Source of the DNA: Elmis aenea | Taxonomy: Eukaryota > Arthropoda > Insecta > Coleoptera > Elmidae | Direction of reading: 5' to 3' | Assembly (NCBI GenBank): GCA_947652605.1 | Contig: OX393576.1 | Location: forward strand, 46,476,966 to 46,540,965 | DNA length: 64,000 bases | Shown: positions 1-12,725 of the stretch, piece by piece | Numbering within the stretch: position 1 is the first letter of the stretch | How the letters are laid out: each line of letters starts with the position of its first letter | The notes under the pieces: generated by a model | What the model saw: the letters and a program-made list of their open reading frames with translations, nothing else | The model's database searches: none | What the model was told of the DNA's origin: nothing | Program-made: the position numbers and the translations under genes

Positions 1-2450
1 AAAATACTAATTTTAAATATGATATACTCAGCCAAAAGACCACTGAGAAAAAATACGAAGAAAGTGTTTTGGTAGGACAAAAGAATTGAAAGGGAGGCGC
101 AATAAAAGTTGAAATGAAAAAGGGGTACGCAATAAAATATAGAATAGGGAAGCACAAATACAAGAAGGTTGAGAAACACTGATTCTAAGCAGTAAAATTA
201 TAGACCTGTAGCGTCTATAATATTGAAGTTTTATAGATAGATAATCATAGCGACGAATAAACAAAAATGCACAGACTGAAACACAAAACAGGCTTAGACA
301 AAACCGTTTTTTGTCAACAAACATTATTTGCCTTGTACAGCATGAGCCACATATTATGTATATTGGGCGCTGTTAGGATCTCGTAAACCAGGCATGATGA
401 ACTATGGCACGTACGAAAATGTTGCTGGCACGTGAACGATTTAAAGGTGATGTCATTTTATATGCTAACAAATTATTCAAATTTTCTTTTTAATTGTTAC
501 AATTTACAAGCAAAATTTTGTTTTTGCACAGAAAAGAGTAACCACAAACGATTTTCTTGCGTCAGTCAGCACCGGCTCGCATTCTGCACTCTCCTTTTGC
601 TGGCTCGGACGTCAATCGACTACGTATAAACGGTTAGAGAAATTCGGTTAAAATAGACAAAATGTTTGTTCCTATTTTAAAAAGCTACTGCAAGATTCTT
701 TAATTTTTTGAAAACAAGTTATGAAACGCTAGATACAAAATAAAAACTGAAATTATAATTTTCTTTAAATCTGAACTATTTCTGTTGTTTAAGAAAAAAA
801 GTTGTACATTCTTTTACATATAATAGAATGGTGAAATTAAATTTTTATAGTTTATTCAAATAATTAAGTAAGTTGTATTTTAATTATTGTAAATAATATT
901 AAAAAATTTTAGTGTACCTACCTACCTTTAATCTATCAATTATATTTATCAAGCCCAGTGGTGTGTTATTTGTAAAAACCTCATATCAAAATTATAAATA
1001 CGCTCATCCATCAACAAAAATACATTTTTATCTGCCCTGATGACTATCCGATTAAATCCAAATAAAACGCGTGAATTAACAGTATTTTTTAATAAATTGC
1101 TTTATTGAAATCATCTAACAAGCAATGTATTTGTCATCCAAGAATACGTTTGCTTGTGAATCAAATTTTATAATCAAACTTAGAAATAAACTTAAAAAAT
1201 AAACAAAGTGTGAGAATATGTAATATAAGTTATAATAAATAATTAATTTTCAGTTTAAATAACCAAAGTTTGGAACTTTATTATTTGTGAGGTCCAAAAT
1301 CATTTTTCCCAATGACACTATACAGATCATATTCTTGCTTGCTTTGTTAAGAAGCCATATGACGCTGTCGCATAAAGAAATCGGGAGAGATTTCTTTTAG
1401 AACGAGGAGTAAAAATAATCACATTTTCATTAAGGAAGTGAATCGAGCATCCAAGCCAAGGTTTCTGTGACTGACACAGATTAATTGATTTCTAGTGTTG
1501 CCTTTACTTTCATCTTCGTTATTTTGATTTAAAAAATACTTTTTCCATGACTGTTTGATCTATCCACCATTAAGATTTAAAACATTTTTACGTGAACGTT
1601 CTTTTCCACTTGTTTAAGTAAGTTTGCTGCGTAAAATTAGAAACGCTCTTCAAACATAGTTAATATAAAAAGCGATAGTGGACAAAATGAGGATGCATTT
1701 TTCTTATGCACCATCAAACTTTAAATGTCGCGTGAATTATGTTATATTTTATGAAAACTATCGAACTGTTTGTTTAATAAATCATACTTTAAAAATATAT
1801 CTAGTTTTTATTTACGATAAAATAAGCAACAGTATGAAAAATATTTAAGTAAATCTCAATATGGGTGTCGCAAACACCAATAGATATAAAAACACATCTT
1901 TGTTTGTTTTGTTGACTATGAAAAGGTTTAATAAAATAGAGCATGAGAAACTCTAAGATATTACTACTATTTGAAACAGAATTAGATGGCAAGGACCTTA
2001 TTATAATTAGAAACTTCTTACAATTAATATATGATAAATCTACAATAGACTTTAAACGAGCAGTACGCCATTGTTATTTAACGTCTACGCAAAATTAGGG
2101 TTGCCAATTGGTATCTTTTAGAAAAACACGTTTTTTTTACATGATGATACGGTGATAATGGTGAAAAATAAGAAAGATTTACAAATATCGACGTTAAAAG
2201 TTTACAAAACTTTGAAATATGGTGATACAGAAGGGTAGCAAAAATGGATTTTTTTCTTTATATTAAAATGTTGTTACTAGTCCACTACTACTAACTACCA
2301 CTAACCTACAATTTTATTCCAAAATTCTTAAATACCAAGTATTTTTCCAAGATGTCCCCATTGGTGTTTCTTAGTTTCTAACATAAAACATAAGTTTGTC
2401 GTGTTACACACAGTTTCACTATGCTCTGCTTTAGCAATGTATCGCGATAT
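1..2450. other. AT-rich non-coding DNA
   Basis: No coding region with recognisable domains, no paired terminal repeats and no RNA gene is visible here. The short open frames are AT-rich chance frames without family motifs. Probably intronic or intergenic. Confidence 0.5.
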
Positions 2451-2453
2451 ACA

Positions 2454-3304
2454 CTACACCAGTTGAAAAGGTTTGGTCCTCTTGAGCCTTCTTTTCAAAC
2501 CAGCATTATCTAGGAGCTGCAGCACCTTGGTGTTGCGATGGGAGTGAAGTCTTCTCTCGTGCTTTTCTGCGAATTTTGTGATCTCTTCTCTAACGGTTGG
2601 AATCTTCATATCTCTGTGTAGGTAGTCATTACGATTGTACCATGGAGCATCAACAATACCTCGGAGCATTCTATTTTGAAAGACGTGGATCTTATCTATG
2701 TTGCTTTTGGCTGCACATCCTCAGAGCTGAAGTCCAGACTGGCTTAAGGATTTGTTTGTATAGTAGTAACGTATTATGCACAGAAAATTGTGATTTTCTT
2801 ACAATCAGAAAGTACATTTTTTTGTATTTAAGATCAAGTTTTTTTCCTTTTTTCTTTATGTGTTCTTTTGATCGAAGACGAATATCCAGATTCATTCCCA
2901 AGTATTTTGCTGTATCGCAATGTGGGAATTTGGCATTGTTTATTCACATCGAGAATCGTTCGTTTTGCTTGTAGGCAAAGTCAATATGCACTGATTTACT
3001 CTCGTTGATTCTTACTCTCCAACTCTAAGTCCAATCGGTTACTCTGTTGCATGCTTCTTGAAGTTTAGCAGCTAATTCTACATTGTCATCACCAGTTGCC
3101 AAGATTGCTGTATCGTCAGCAAAAGTTGCATTTGTGACGTTTTGAATCTGTAGAATGTCGCAAGTGTACAGCAAGTATTAAATAGGTCCCAAAACACTGC
3201 CTTGGGGTACTCCTGCATTTGTTTTTCCTATGTTCGAGTAATCTCTCTCTTGCTTGACACGAAACATTTGATCGGATATGTAAGATTTTAATGTTTTGGC
3301 ACAA
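2454..3304 (-). pseudogene. Jockey-like LINE reverse transcriptase remnant (3' part of ORF2)
   Basis: Read on the minus strand this is the second half of a non-LTR reverse transcriptase. Motif GVPQGSVLGP lies near 3186-3215 and the catalytic FADDT box near 3108-3126. Then follow a YLGMNLD segment (about 2901), a thumb-like KYKKMYFLI stretch, LLLYKQILKPVW and KIPTVREEITKFAEKHERRL near the 3' end. That order is typical of Jockey-clade ORF2, which would copy its own RNA at a nicked target. Stop codons follow GPI and NAPRYC-like sequence, and the frame shifts several times. The endonuclease half and any poly(A) tail are missing, so it is a dead 5'-truncated copy. The family is sure; the exact clade is inferred. 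Confidence 0.88.
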
Positions 3305-5520
3305 TATTCTTCAGCTTATTCTTTAGTCCTGGAATGGAAATAATTTGAAAGCAGCATCAATGGTATATACATTCGTCAAATCACGCAAAATCAGTTACTT
3401 GGGACATCTGTTGAGATACAAAGAATAAGAACTACTTCAAAATATGTTTGTAGTAAGGTAAAATAGAAGGAGAAAGAGGCATAGGAAGTAAAAAAAAATG
3501 TTGTCTACGAAATATAAGTGAATTTGAAAAAAATGCTTCCACATGATTTCATATAGCAGCCCAAGCGTACATTGTAATAACCGCCAACCTCAATTTAGAA
3601 GGCACTTCAAAGGAAGGAATGATAATATTTATAACAAAATACCAACACTCATAAAACAAAGTATATCTGCTCCAATTACAAATTGTTTTGGATGTATGTC
3701 ATGAAAAAGGTCAAAGTTTAACAACATACTCTTAGCTTTAATACCTCTTTCACTTTTTACCGAGTTTTTAGATATTTTCTGACATCTTTCATAACTTAAT
3801 AAACCTGATGTTTTATCTCTGAAATTACACTCCAGGTAAGTCATCCATCAAATGTAAACTGAAACTGACTCTTCTCTGGAGATTTAACTACGGTCGTATA
3901 CTGATATATTGTATTCATTATTCCATAAAATGGATTTAATGAGCTTCACAAAAGAATTCGACATAAAAAGAACTTTCCGTATTTCACCGGCCTCCTGTTA
4001 GCTGAACAGAAGCGATCTATCATAAATTCGCAAAAAAAAAAACTATTTTGCGAGCCCAACAAGTTTATTTCGTTGCAATTTACTCAGTTGATTTCGTAAA
4101 CAACTACAATATTGCAAGAAAATAAAATCTTTGGCGCTTCAATTGTTGAACAGGTAGCAAATTTATTAGTATTTAAAAACTTTTTGATCATGTAATAGTT
4201 AATTCCTTCGTCTGACGTGTGCCACCAATTGCATTATGAATAATTATTTTTGTTAAAATAACTCGTTCTTACCTATGAAATGATCAATTTAAAATTAACA
4301 AAACAAATAATAAATCAACAAACGTATAGCCATGGAACGACTGCTGTGACACATTATCGATCTAGGTGACCCGATACGCTCACTAATATTGCATTCTACT
4401 TACCTGTATTTGCTAAAAATAGTTATTCATCCTATTTTCGTACGTAGGAACCCAATTAATAAATAAAATATTCAGTTAATTTCCACTTATGTAAAGGATA
4501 AAATTGAATAACTTCAGTTTAAAAAATTGTAATACACAACTCAATGCTTTTTAAGTGTGCCCTATTTTACAAATTTTTATAACGATGCACTAAAATTCAT
4601 TTCCTTCATGAGGCTTAAGGCATTTTTCACGTTAAATTTCATAAAATACCTATTAACCGAACGCTTTCCGTCTTGCTTCAGGGCAGCTTTAAAAGTATTT
4701 AACGCTGCAGTAATTTTAGACGTTGTTTTAATTCAGTTACAAGAATTGTATTTGTAGCCGTTGCGAAAAAAAGATGAAAAAACGTTAGATTAGTAATTCA
4801 ACCTGTAAAAGTTAATGGTAAAGATTAACAACCCATCTCAACCTACAACAAAACTTTCGACATGGGAAGACAAAAAAACAAGATGTAATTTTGATTCTTT
4901 AATGTAATACAATAATAGTAACACCATAAAAATAATAAACAATATGTTAATAGATGTTTAGAGAACATGTAAACAAGCATCTTTTCGCCATATTACTATA
5001 AACACTTTTATATCGTAGTTTCGCCAGTAAGGATTGATAAAGATAACAGTCTGTTCGAAATTACTTGACCGCCATGAAAAGCTTAATATTATACACTAAG
5101 AGTTCGTGAAATTTTAAGCTAGTTTCAAAAATGTTTTCAAATTTTAGATCCTCGTTTCGTGAATCGACGAAAAAAACAAAATTTATTTTTATATTGTTTT
5201 AAGCAGTGATATAAGGATGATGGACATCTTTATGTTTGGGAATTTAAATGACATTTAAATAAGTCCCCTTTTTTCAGATCTTAAAAAGTAAATTAAGTTT
5301 CAAGACTCTTCTAGACTCTTTCACCGTTCCAGTCTTATTTATTTAAGTCGAAAGTCTTTACACTTCTATTGCATTTGGACAACAGATATCAATTTTAAAA
5401 ATATTCAAAATGTATCTAGGCCTATTGAATACTAATTACAATGTAAAGTTACAAAAAACACAAATTAATTCGTTTTAAAATCCTCAAAAATATACTACAT
5501 ATAATAGTGAAATTGTATTT
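3305..5520. other. AT-rich non-coding DNA
   Basis: No gene, RNA or paired terminal repeat recognised. Short open frames, for example 3629-3844 on the minus strand, show no known motif. Confidence 0.45.
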
Positions 5521-5567
5521 TTTGGGTTTTAAGGTGGAAAAAAACACTAGATTCTTGTTTTCTGCTA

Positions 5568-5600
5568 CGTTTCGGTGCGGTTTTGCACCTTTGTCAAGCT
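5568..5600 (-). other. Stem plus GAAACGTAG motif (repeat end, hammerhead-like half)
   Basis: On the minus strand a stem GGTGC (AAAACC loop) GCACC is followed directly by GAAACGTAG. The same layout, a small stem directly 5' of GAAAC, is seen at 14101-14132 (+) and 27975-28007 (-). Here the CTGAnGA box that precedes the stem in the other two copies is not intact (CTTGACAAA instead). Confidence 0.4.
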
Positions 5601-5764
5601 GTTTTTTATATTTTCGCAGTGAACATTATTACAAGTTATTATAAAACATATTGCAATTGTTTCTTGCTTAAACTACTTCTTGACCTATAAGAAAAAATGA
5701 AGTTATGAGTAATATCTCGAAAATAGTAAGTGATAAAAATCGAAAATAACAGTTACATCCTTCA

Positions 5765-6022
5765 TTAAAATGTACCCCAAGAAAGTACTAATAAAATTGA
5801 TTTTATGATTAAGACAACAAAGTAATGAGAAAAAAAAAGAAATTCAACATTTTCATAATTTTTGCTATAACATCTGAAGTACGAGGAATTTTGTACTTTT
5901 AAATTGATTGTAGCTCCTCTCATACTTGGGATTATTTCATTTAATTTAAACAAACCTGTATCTCTTATAATAAGGGTGATCCCCATGCTGAAAATGTAAT
6001 CTGGGACAACCTGTAACAATAA
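5765..6022. repeat. Degenerate repeat ending in GGGACAACCTGTA
   Basis: The end, GATCCCCATGCTG...GGGACAACCTGTA, resembles the end of the GGGACACCCTGTA fold-back family seen at 42329 and 59668. The body (AAGAAAGTACTAATAAAATTG, then TTTTGCTATAACA and TTGATTGTAGCTCC) recurs in the same order at about 14240-14440, so two diverged copies of one repeat are present. Confidence 0.5.
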
Positions 6023-6577
6023 CTGTAACTATAACAAATAAACGAAAAAGTCAAAAATATACCAAAATACGATCAAATTAATTATTTTTTTTATTTGAGG
6101 AAAATTCTGCACCACAATTTTAAAACTTTCTTCATGTAATGAAAATAATAAATATTTTTAAGTCATTCATTTTAAATTTACTATAAATTCAATAAGGTAT
6201 AAATCAAACCATTTTTGAAAATCTAGCCTAATCGTCACTAGCTTTGAAATTATCAGTAATAATTAATGATTAATTAAGTCTGTGCTATTTTGTGAATGCT
6301 AAGAAAATGATTGTAACATGTATAATATAACAACGATTCATTTTAAATGTAATATAAATAAGCATATTTAAAAATTACTCATCATATTATCTGTAAAGAA
6401 TATCTATTGCAGCTAGAGCAAGCAATCTCGGAACTTTCGTCTCTCCATCACTAGCTTTTTTAAATTATTGAATAACATTAATAATTAATTTTTATTATTA
6501 TTAATTATAAAAACTGTTAATGAAAAGACAGGATTCTTGAATCTGGTATAGTTTTTCTGCAATATAGATTTTTCATA

Positions 6578-7327
6578 TACAGGCTGTCACACAAAAAACG
6601 CCGCAAGCTGTAACTCCGTTATTTGTGGTCCGATTTTGGTGAACAAAAAACTAAATGAAATGTCTCCTCAAATACTATAAACTGAATTGGATTTCAATTT
6701 TTTTCAAGGTCAACTTAAATGTCAAACGATCAATTTTTTTCCCAAATGGCACCATCTATTTTTTTTTACTAAATCTGGTAGACATTATTTTTCTGAATTC
6801 ATTGATGTAATCATAAATTAATTTTAGTGTAAAACTGATAAGAAATAAAAAATAAAAGTTTAACTAAAATAGGTTAGGTTTCACAAAATTTTCAAGCGTG
6901 CCGTGGAATACAAAAAAATCTTAATCAACAAATATCATTTAAATACCACACTGATGGTATTTAAATGATATTTGTTGATTAAGATTTTTTTGTTTTCCAC
7001 GGCACGCTTGAAAATTTTGTGAAACCTAACCTATTTTAGTTAAACTTTTATTTTTTATTTCTTATCAGTTTTGCACTAAAATTAACTTATGATTACATCA
7101 TTGAATTCAGAAAAATAATGTCTACGAGATTTAGTAAAAAAAAATAGATGGTGCCATTTGGGAAAAAAAATTGACTATCGTTTGACATTTAAGTTGACCT
7201 TGAAAAAAATTGAAATCCAATTCAGTTTATAGTATTTGAGGAGACATTTCATTTAGGTTTTGGTTCACCAAAATCGGACCACAAATAACGGAGACAGCTT
7301 GCGGCGTTTTTTGTGTGACAGCCTGTA
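6578..7327. mobile_element. Near-perfect 750-bp fold-back element, TACAGGCTGTCACAC ends
   Basis: Two arms of about 370 bp are inverted copies of each other, separated by only about 6 bases near 6951 (CACACTGATGG). The ends read TACAGGCTGTCACAC and GTGTGACAGCCTGTA, and the flanking TA is consistent with a mariner-like TA target duplication. No protein is encoded. The arms differ at only a few visible places (for example GGTGAACAAAAAAC against GGTTTTGGTTCACC, and TGTAACTCC against TGTCTCCG), so the copy is young or gene-converted. Transcription through it would give a long hairpin RNA. Confidence 0.85.
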
Positions 7328-7329
7328 TA

Positions 7330-8350
7330 ATAAAATGAATGATTTTTAAGTATAGATACTATTAATATTGCATGATGATAAAATAGATTTTTTCTCTTTT
7401 AGGGCACAAAAAGTGATTGCTTTAAAAAAAAAACTACATAAGCATTTCTTACGCTACATAAATCAGAGAAATATAATTCGGTCCGGGCACTTGTTGAGCA
7501 TCATGGAACCTGTTGCTCGTAGCCTCCTACAGCTACAGGACAAATAACAACGATTACTTATTTTGTGGTTCTAAAACATTCTAACCACTAAAGTTACCGT
7601 AGTTACATAAACAAAACCTACGTTCGTGTGGCGTGTTCTTCAGTCATGATAATCATTTACTTTATTCTTGAATTTTTCATACGCATGTCCCGAATGTACA
7701 CTAAATATCATGCAACTGTATCCGGTTTTCCTAGCTGTATTGATTTTGTTCTGTGGCTTGATTGACGGGTAGCAGGAGCAGGACTCTTCTACCCTCTGAA
7801 GTGGTCGTTCTATAGCTTTCAACGCGTCATTAAAGCCAGTTAATTTGACAGCAATAATATGCTTGAGCGAACTCACATTCATTCTGCCTCAGTGTACCGT
7901 ATAAACGTGTTTAGTAAAAAACGTTTGGTCAGACCATACTTCACTGATTACAAATTATTCTAGCAAAGTTTGGAAATGTATTTCATTGTTTGCATCCAGC
8001 ATTGTTTAAGCATTTATAATATTACAGCTAGCGAACAGTTTCTGGACACTTTCAACACATTAAATTAAAACAAAAAATTCCAAACTCATTAGAATGAAAT
8101 TTGTTCGCAACAGAATACGTTTAAGCTGTGAGTTGATAAGGGTCACCAATATGCAATATCCTAGGGCGGTTTAAATGGATGCCTTCGGGGTCTAACATAG
8201 TTAATAGCGCTTTGGCTGTCAGCTAGACAAATGTTATAGATTTTAAATAAGTTTCTAAATTCTAACACCGAAGCACTATTTATTAGTCAAACACGTCCAC
8301 CATTTCATCATAGGTACCTAGTAAATTGTACTATTCTTCTTCTTATAGTA
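7330..8350. other. Non-coding DNA, no feature recognised
   Basis: One 80-codon open frame on the minus strand (7640-7882) has no splice context or family motif that I can recognise, so it is not called. No repeats with paired ends were seen. Confidence 0.4.
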
Positions 8351-8640
8351 TACAGGGTGTTTTATAAATATTGCGATAAAATTCAGGTGGTGATTCTTTA
8401 TCGAAAATTAAAGGGGGTCTTTCATCTAAAATTTTTTTCTTAGACGTCTCCTTTCTGAGTTACACCCCCCTAAAGGGGAGTAGTAAAATTAGGTTTTTAT
8501 TTTATTTCTCAAATTTGGATAAATGTAGAAGAATGATATTTGGTAGATGTTTTATACTTAATAAAAGGTTTCCCATAGTAATATTTTCAATCATCTTCCA
8601 CCTTCACAGCGGCTGAAAAGTGCGACCCCTGTTGGTTTTT
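8351..8640. repeat. TACAGGGTGTTTTATAA-ended repeat, one end visible
   Basis: It starts with TACAGGGTGTTTTATAAATA after TA and continues with a body containing AGTTACACCCCCCTAAAGG. The start is that of the TACAGGGTG family found throughout the window. No inverted partner end was identified, so the right boundary is approximate. Confidence 0.45.
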
Positions 8641-9148
8641 TTATCAGAACTTTTTCGTGTGCTAAAATTTTGCAATGTTGCAATTTGCAATTTTGCAATT
8701 TTTATTTTCTTTTTGTGTTCTTTAGTTGTTCTCGTAAAACCTACCGTTTTTAAGTAAAAAATAAAACAAGTCAACAAGACCCATAAAAAAAAAGAGTTTT
8801 TTCGGCCGCTACAGCGTACGAAAAAAATCATTTGCATTAAGCAGAACGGAAAGCGCATATGCGTGTCTGAATATAAGTTCTCTGAGATTATGGCTTGCCC
8901 GCTAAGGGTAGTGACGTAGTGGTCTTAAGGTTGTTAAATGTCAGGTAGTTTATAACCTAATATTTTCGTGTTGATACTGTTACTGAATACTGAATAAAAA
9001 ATTAGTGTTGATTTACGTTATGGTACACGTTATGTAATTAATAATTAATCAATGTTTAAATTTATGAATAAAACATTACAATCGCACAAAAAAAGGTTAT
9101 ATAAATTATGTACAGAATTATGCAAGTACGTTTCCACCGCTAACAGCA

Positions 9149-9352
9149 TACGCCGTCATCTGTCAGTGACAGAATGTCACGTAGTTTCTAACCTATATTT
9201 TTGAAAAAACTAAACATTTAAATTAATTGTTTTAAATTCGATCGCACAAAAAATGTAATATGCACCTTGGCCAAAACGTACTTTTTCGTCCTTGCCAAAC
9301 CAGACGCGGCCGAAAAAGTCGCACGTTTTGGCCGTGATACATAAATAACTAT
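9149..9352 (+). repeat. CGATCGCAC / GGCCAAAAC repeat, partial copy 1
   Basis: Shares CGCCGTCATCTGTCAGTGAC, TTCGATCGCACAAAAAATG, TTGGCCAAAACGTAC and the end GATACATAAATAACTATT with the copies at 27541-27839 (+) and 47809-48143 (-). It lacks the CCTTAGCAACGGCC hairpin half present in those. It also has an extra internal duplication of the GGCC-rich segment near 9290-9330. Confidence 0.65.
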
Positions 9353-10611
9353 TTTATCTATAGGTAAAAATAATAGGAGTTTTAAAATTTGCGACATATT
9401 AACGCTTTAAAGCAGACCTGAGAAAAGAAAGCGAGAATGTATGCAACATTCTCGCTATACACCAAGAGTAATCATGTTTGGTTAAACAACGACAAAATGA
9501 AATAAAATATCTTCAACTAAAAAATTAAAAATGATTCTTACCAATATAAACCAAAGGCAGTGGTGCATCCAGGGTGTCTTATCTTATACTATTGAATTAG
9601 AAGTGCTTTTTTGGCCTTCGTAGGCCTATATAAAGTATAAAGATCGTTCACTAATATTTTCACTTTCACTTCATAAAGCTCACTGAGTTATTTTTCTTGA
9701 GCTCCGCGTTAGATATCTACGACTCTATTTCAAAAATCCCCCTATAATTTTTGTACGGAGTTTTGTAGCTTCCTTGTTAAGATTTGCCACTTTTTTTAAT
9801 TCTACCATACTTTTATTATTTTCCAAGATACGTCAGTCATCCGTGACAAAAACAAAGATTACTTAAAGGAAAAAGTTTAAAATTTACGGTTTTTTTCGAC
9901 TATACTGCGTTTTCCAATGTAAAATTCCAAGGGTATTTGAGATTCACTAAAGTATGTGTGCAAACAGATACTAAAAGCAAGAGCGTGCTTTGTGTCAGCA
10001 TTTTCAATGATCACGTTTAGCTTATCCAGAATTATCATATTAAGGCCTTAGCCTGACAGATTTTATAGAGTAATCATATATGATTAGGAGAATAAAAATG
10101 CATTTTAGTTTCCACCTGAATTATTTTTACATAATTCTATTTACATTTGCATTCATATCTCGTCGCTTGCACATAGAAATTATATTTTTTTTTATGTTTA
10201 AATTAATAACAATGTTATTATGCATCGCATCATATAATGAATATAATATATATAAGGAAAATCGCATTTTGTGGTTAACAGAGCATGAAATGTGATTCTT
10301 ATGAAGCTGTCGAGGAATTCAAAACAGTTACATCGTGTTTTTGATTTTATTCATTACACATCCAAGCCCCACAAGTGCTACTGCAAAATAAAATTTTCCC
10401 AACAAACAATGTTTAATTAAATCCGTATTGTTTTCGGGGAATACAAATAACAAAAAAGCAATTAATTTTAAACAAAAAATATTTGTAAGTTTCTCGGTAC
10501 AGAAGTATCTTTTTCAAGTTTTTATTCGTAAAGGATAGTTTTTCTGCATATAAAAATGTTTTTTTAAATTCCCAATTTATTGTTAAAATTCGGATTCTAA
10601 GTTACAATTTC
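9353..10611. other. AT-rich non-coding DNA
   Basis: No gene or paired repeat recognised. A 71-codon AT-rich frame at 10080-10295 (+) is Phe/Ile/Tyr-rich and looks like chance. Confidence 0.4.
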
Positions 10612-10614
10612 TAA

Positions 10615-11180
10615 AGCCGGATCCACATCAATAAAAATTTATGTTGTACTTTGTATTTCAAATTCAACAAAAATATTTGCGGTGCAAATTTAAATCTGGT
10701 TAAGTATTTTACCACGTAAATAGTTATCTTGTGTGTTGTACGTTGTACGGCCGAATCCGCTTGTGCACGTTTGTTTATGCAGAGCGCAACAGTTTGCTGC
10801 TAGAGAGCCTGTTGTTATAAAATGGAGTGGAGTTTTCACTTTCTTTGTGCGATGTAAATAATCCGATGTAATTATGAACAATGCACATTTCTTTTTTAAA
10901 AAATGAGACATGATCAATCACCCAAACACAGGTATTTACGTAATAAAATGAAACAAAACTACAGATGCACTCAGAATCAAGTCCACATTGACACGACTGT
11001 GCGCCGCAAATCTCTTTGAAGCACGACGGATAGCGTGCGTTGTTCGTCACGAAATTATTTGTGTGCATTTTTATGCGGCGCACAGTCCACAGTCCACACC
11101 AACAAAAATTTCGACGAACACGAGCAAATTTGTGTCAAATACAGCGCACAACGCACATTTTTATTGATGTGGATCCAGCT
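10615..11180. mobile_element. PIF/Harbinger-type MITE, copy 1 (566 bp)
   Basis: Terminal inverted repeats read AGCCGGATCCACATCAATAA at the left and ATTGATGTGGATCCAGCT at the right, with a TAA duplication at 10612-10614 and 11181-11183. A 3-bp TWA duplication is the signature of PIF/Harbinger insertion. It matches the shorter copy at 21147-21544 over both ends but carries about 170 bp of extra internal sequence. It encodes no transposase and would depend on one supplied in trans. Open frames on both strands inside it are by-products of the repeat. Confidence 0.85.
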
Positions 11181-11419
11181 TAACATGTTTCAAGCATTCT
11201 TCATTCATTACATAATAATCTGCTAAACATTTTTTTGTAGATAATTTACTATTATCGCAATTAATAATGTATTTTTGATTTCAGGTAAATATAAACACAA
11301 TTTGGAAGCAAATAAGTGGATTTTTAACTTGGATTCCTTGCAACAAACGGATAGTTAGAAACGTCACACTTAAAGGACTTTTTAAAATTAAGATTAGCGA
11401 AACACAAATCAAAACTACT

Positions 11420-11860
11420 CCAAATGGTTGAGTACAAAATGGATCTAGCTAGGAAGAAGTAAAATGCTACAAATATCTAAATGGACAGGAAAATAAACGA
11501 AAAAAATAGGTTTAGCAACAAGACTGTTTAAGGCAATAAAATAAACGTTATTGGAAAAGGAAATAATCTAATATGCAAATTAATAATCTCATTTTATCCT
11601 ACGAATGCAATATGGGCAAAAAATCATACTGTCAAATTACAAGTGTGGAAATGAAATGTTTAGGTAAAACTGAGGATAACAAAAGTAGTGACGGAATAAG
11701 GGCACAACAACCAAGAGCCACCGTTAAAATTATAAGGAGGACCCCCCAGAAAACCCAATAAATCACGAGTTTAGGAAAAAGTTAAAGAGAAGACGAAGAG
11801 TAGAAAGATGACGTAAAAGTAACTGCCACGAACAGAGAGCTCGAATGGAATTGGGCATTT
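11420..11860 (+). pseudogene. LINE reverse transcriptase C-terminal remnant
   Basis: Frames pieced by eye give a KYLNGQ-like start, LILSYECNMGKKSYC and QITSVEMKCLGKTEDNKSSD. This resembles the YLG...LTYGCESW...QAVEMKFLRK region downstream of the catalytic domain in RTE/CR1-like endonuclease-reverse transcriptases. Several frameshifts and stops break it, and no catalytic YADD box is left. Assignment rests on motif order only. Confidence 0.5.
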
Positions 11861-11899
11861 TATTATTGTTAATCCATAAGTACTCTAAAACAGTAAGAG

Positions 11900-12180
11900 T
11901 GTACAATACATATTAGGGTGGCAACTATTGGCAACCCAGTGGTCTCGTGAAAAGTAAGCTTCTACGGCAAACGCTCGCTGCTCTCTTGTCCAAAGCATTT
12001 TAAGACTTAGGAGGGTTGAAGCATAAATTTCCCTAATACCGCTCTCCTTTGAGACCATCCCCGCCCCACCACTACCTCACCTCGCTGCACCCCTGCCGCA
12101 CCCTGTATTTCTTACATTAAGCAAGATTCATATAGTGGCCTAAATAAAGTGGTACACCCTGTATATAGGTTGATTATGGT
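11900..12180. repeat. Fragments ending in CACCCTGTA
   Basis: Two element ends, GCACCCTGTATTT near 12105 and GGTACACCCTGTATATA near 12155, are right ends of TACAGGGTG-family repeats. Their left ends were not found. The stretch before them is locally GC-rich (about 12050-12100) with no open frame of interest. Confidence 0.4.
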
Positions 12181-12725
12181 CCTATAATAATTTTTAAAAT
12201 TTTACCATAGATTACAAATCATTAACATCCACTTCCGGCTAACAAAAAAAAAATAGTTGAGGATTCCACTGAACTGTCCATTAATTTCCAAACTAAACCA
12301 ATTAAAATCAATTCACTTATCTGCGATGTAACTAAACACAGCGTAGAATGAAAGTGATTTAACTGTGAGCATAATTACATTTGCCATGGATCTAATGTAA
12401 AAAAATGTTGTGTATATTTGTGGATGTTGCGAGATACGTCGATCCCTTATTATTTTATGATACTAATTTTGCTACAATGTACGATAAGTTTAGTCATTAA
12501 ATTGTACAATAGGTAGTAAAACCATCAAAACTGGAATTATCGCCATAAAGGTACATATATCAGCACCCATAAATCAAAAATTTTGAAATTACCAGCGCAA
12601 CAACCAAATTAAAAATAAACGAGACAAAGTACACGTATTTTGTGTATCACTTATTAAACTATTTTGTTAGATTCAACGTAAGACTGGCATAAATAAATTA
12701 ATTTTATACCGTTTTTACTAGTGTG

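Noticed and set aside
7640..7882. 80-codon minus-strand frame that looked moderately protein-like
   Set aside because: No splice sites in fitting phase, no family resemblance that I could defend.
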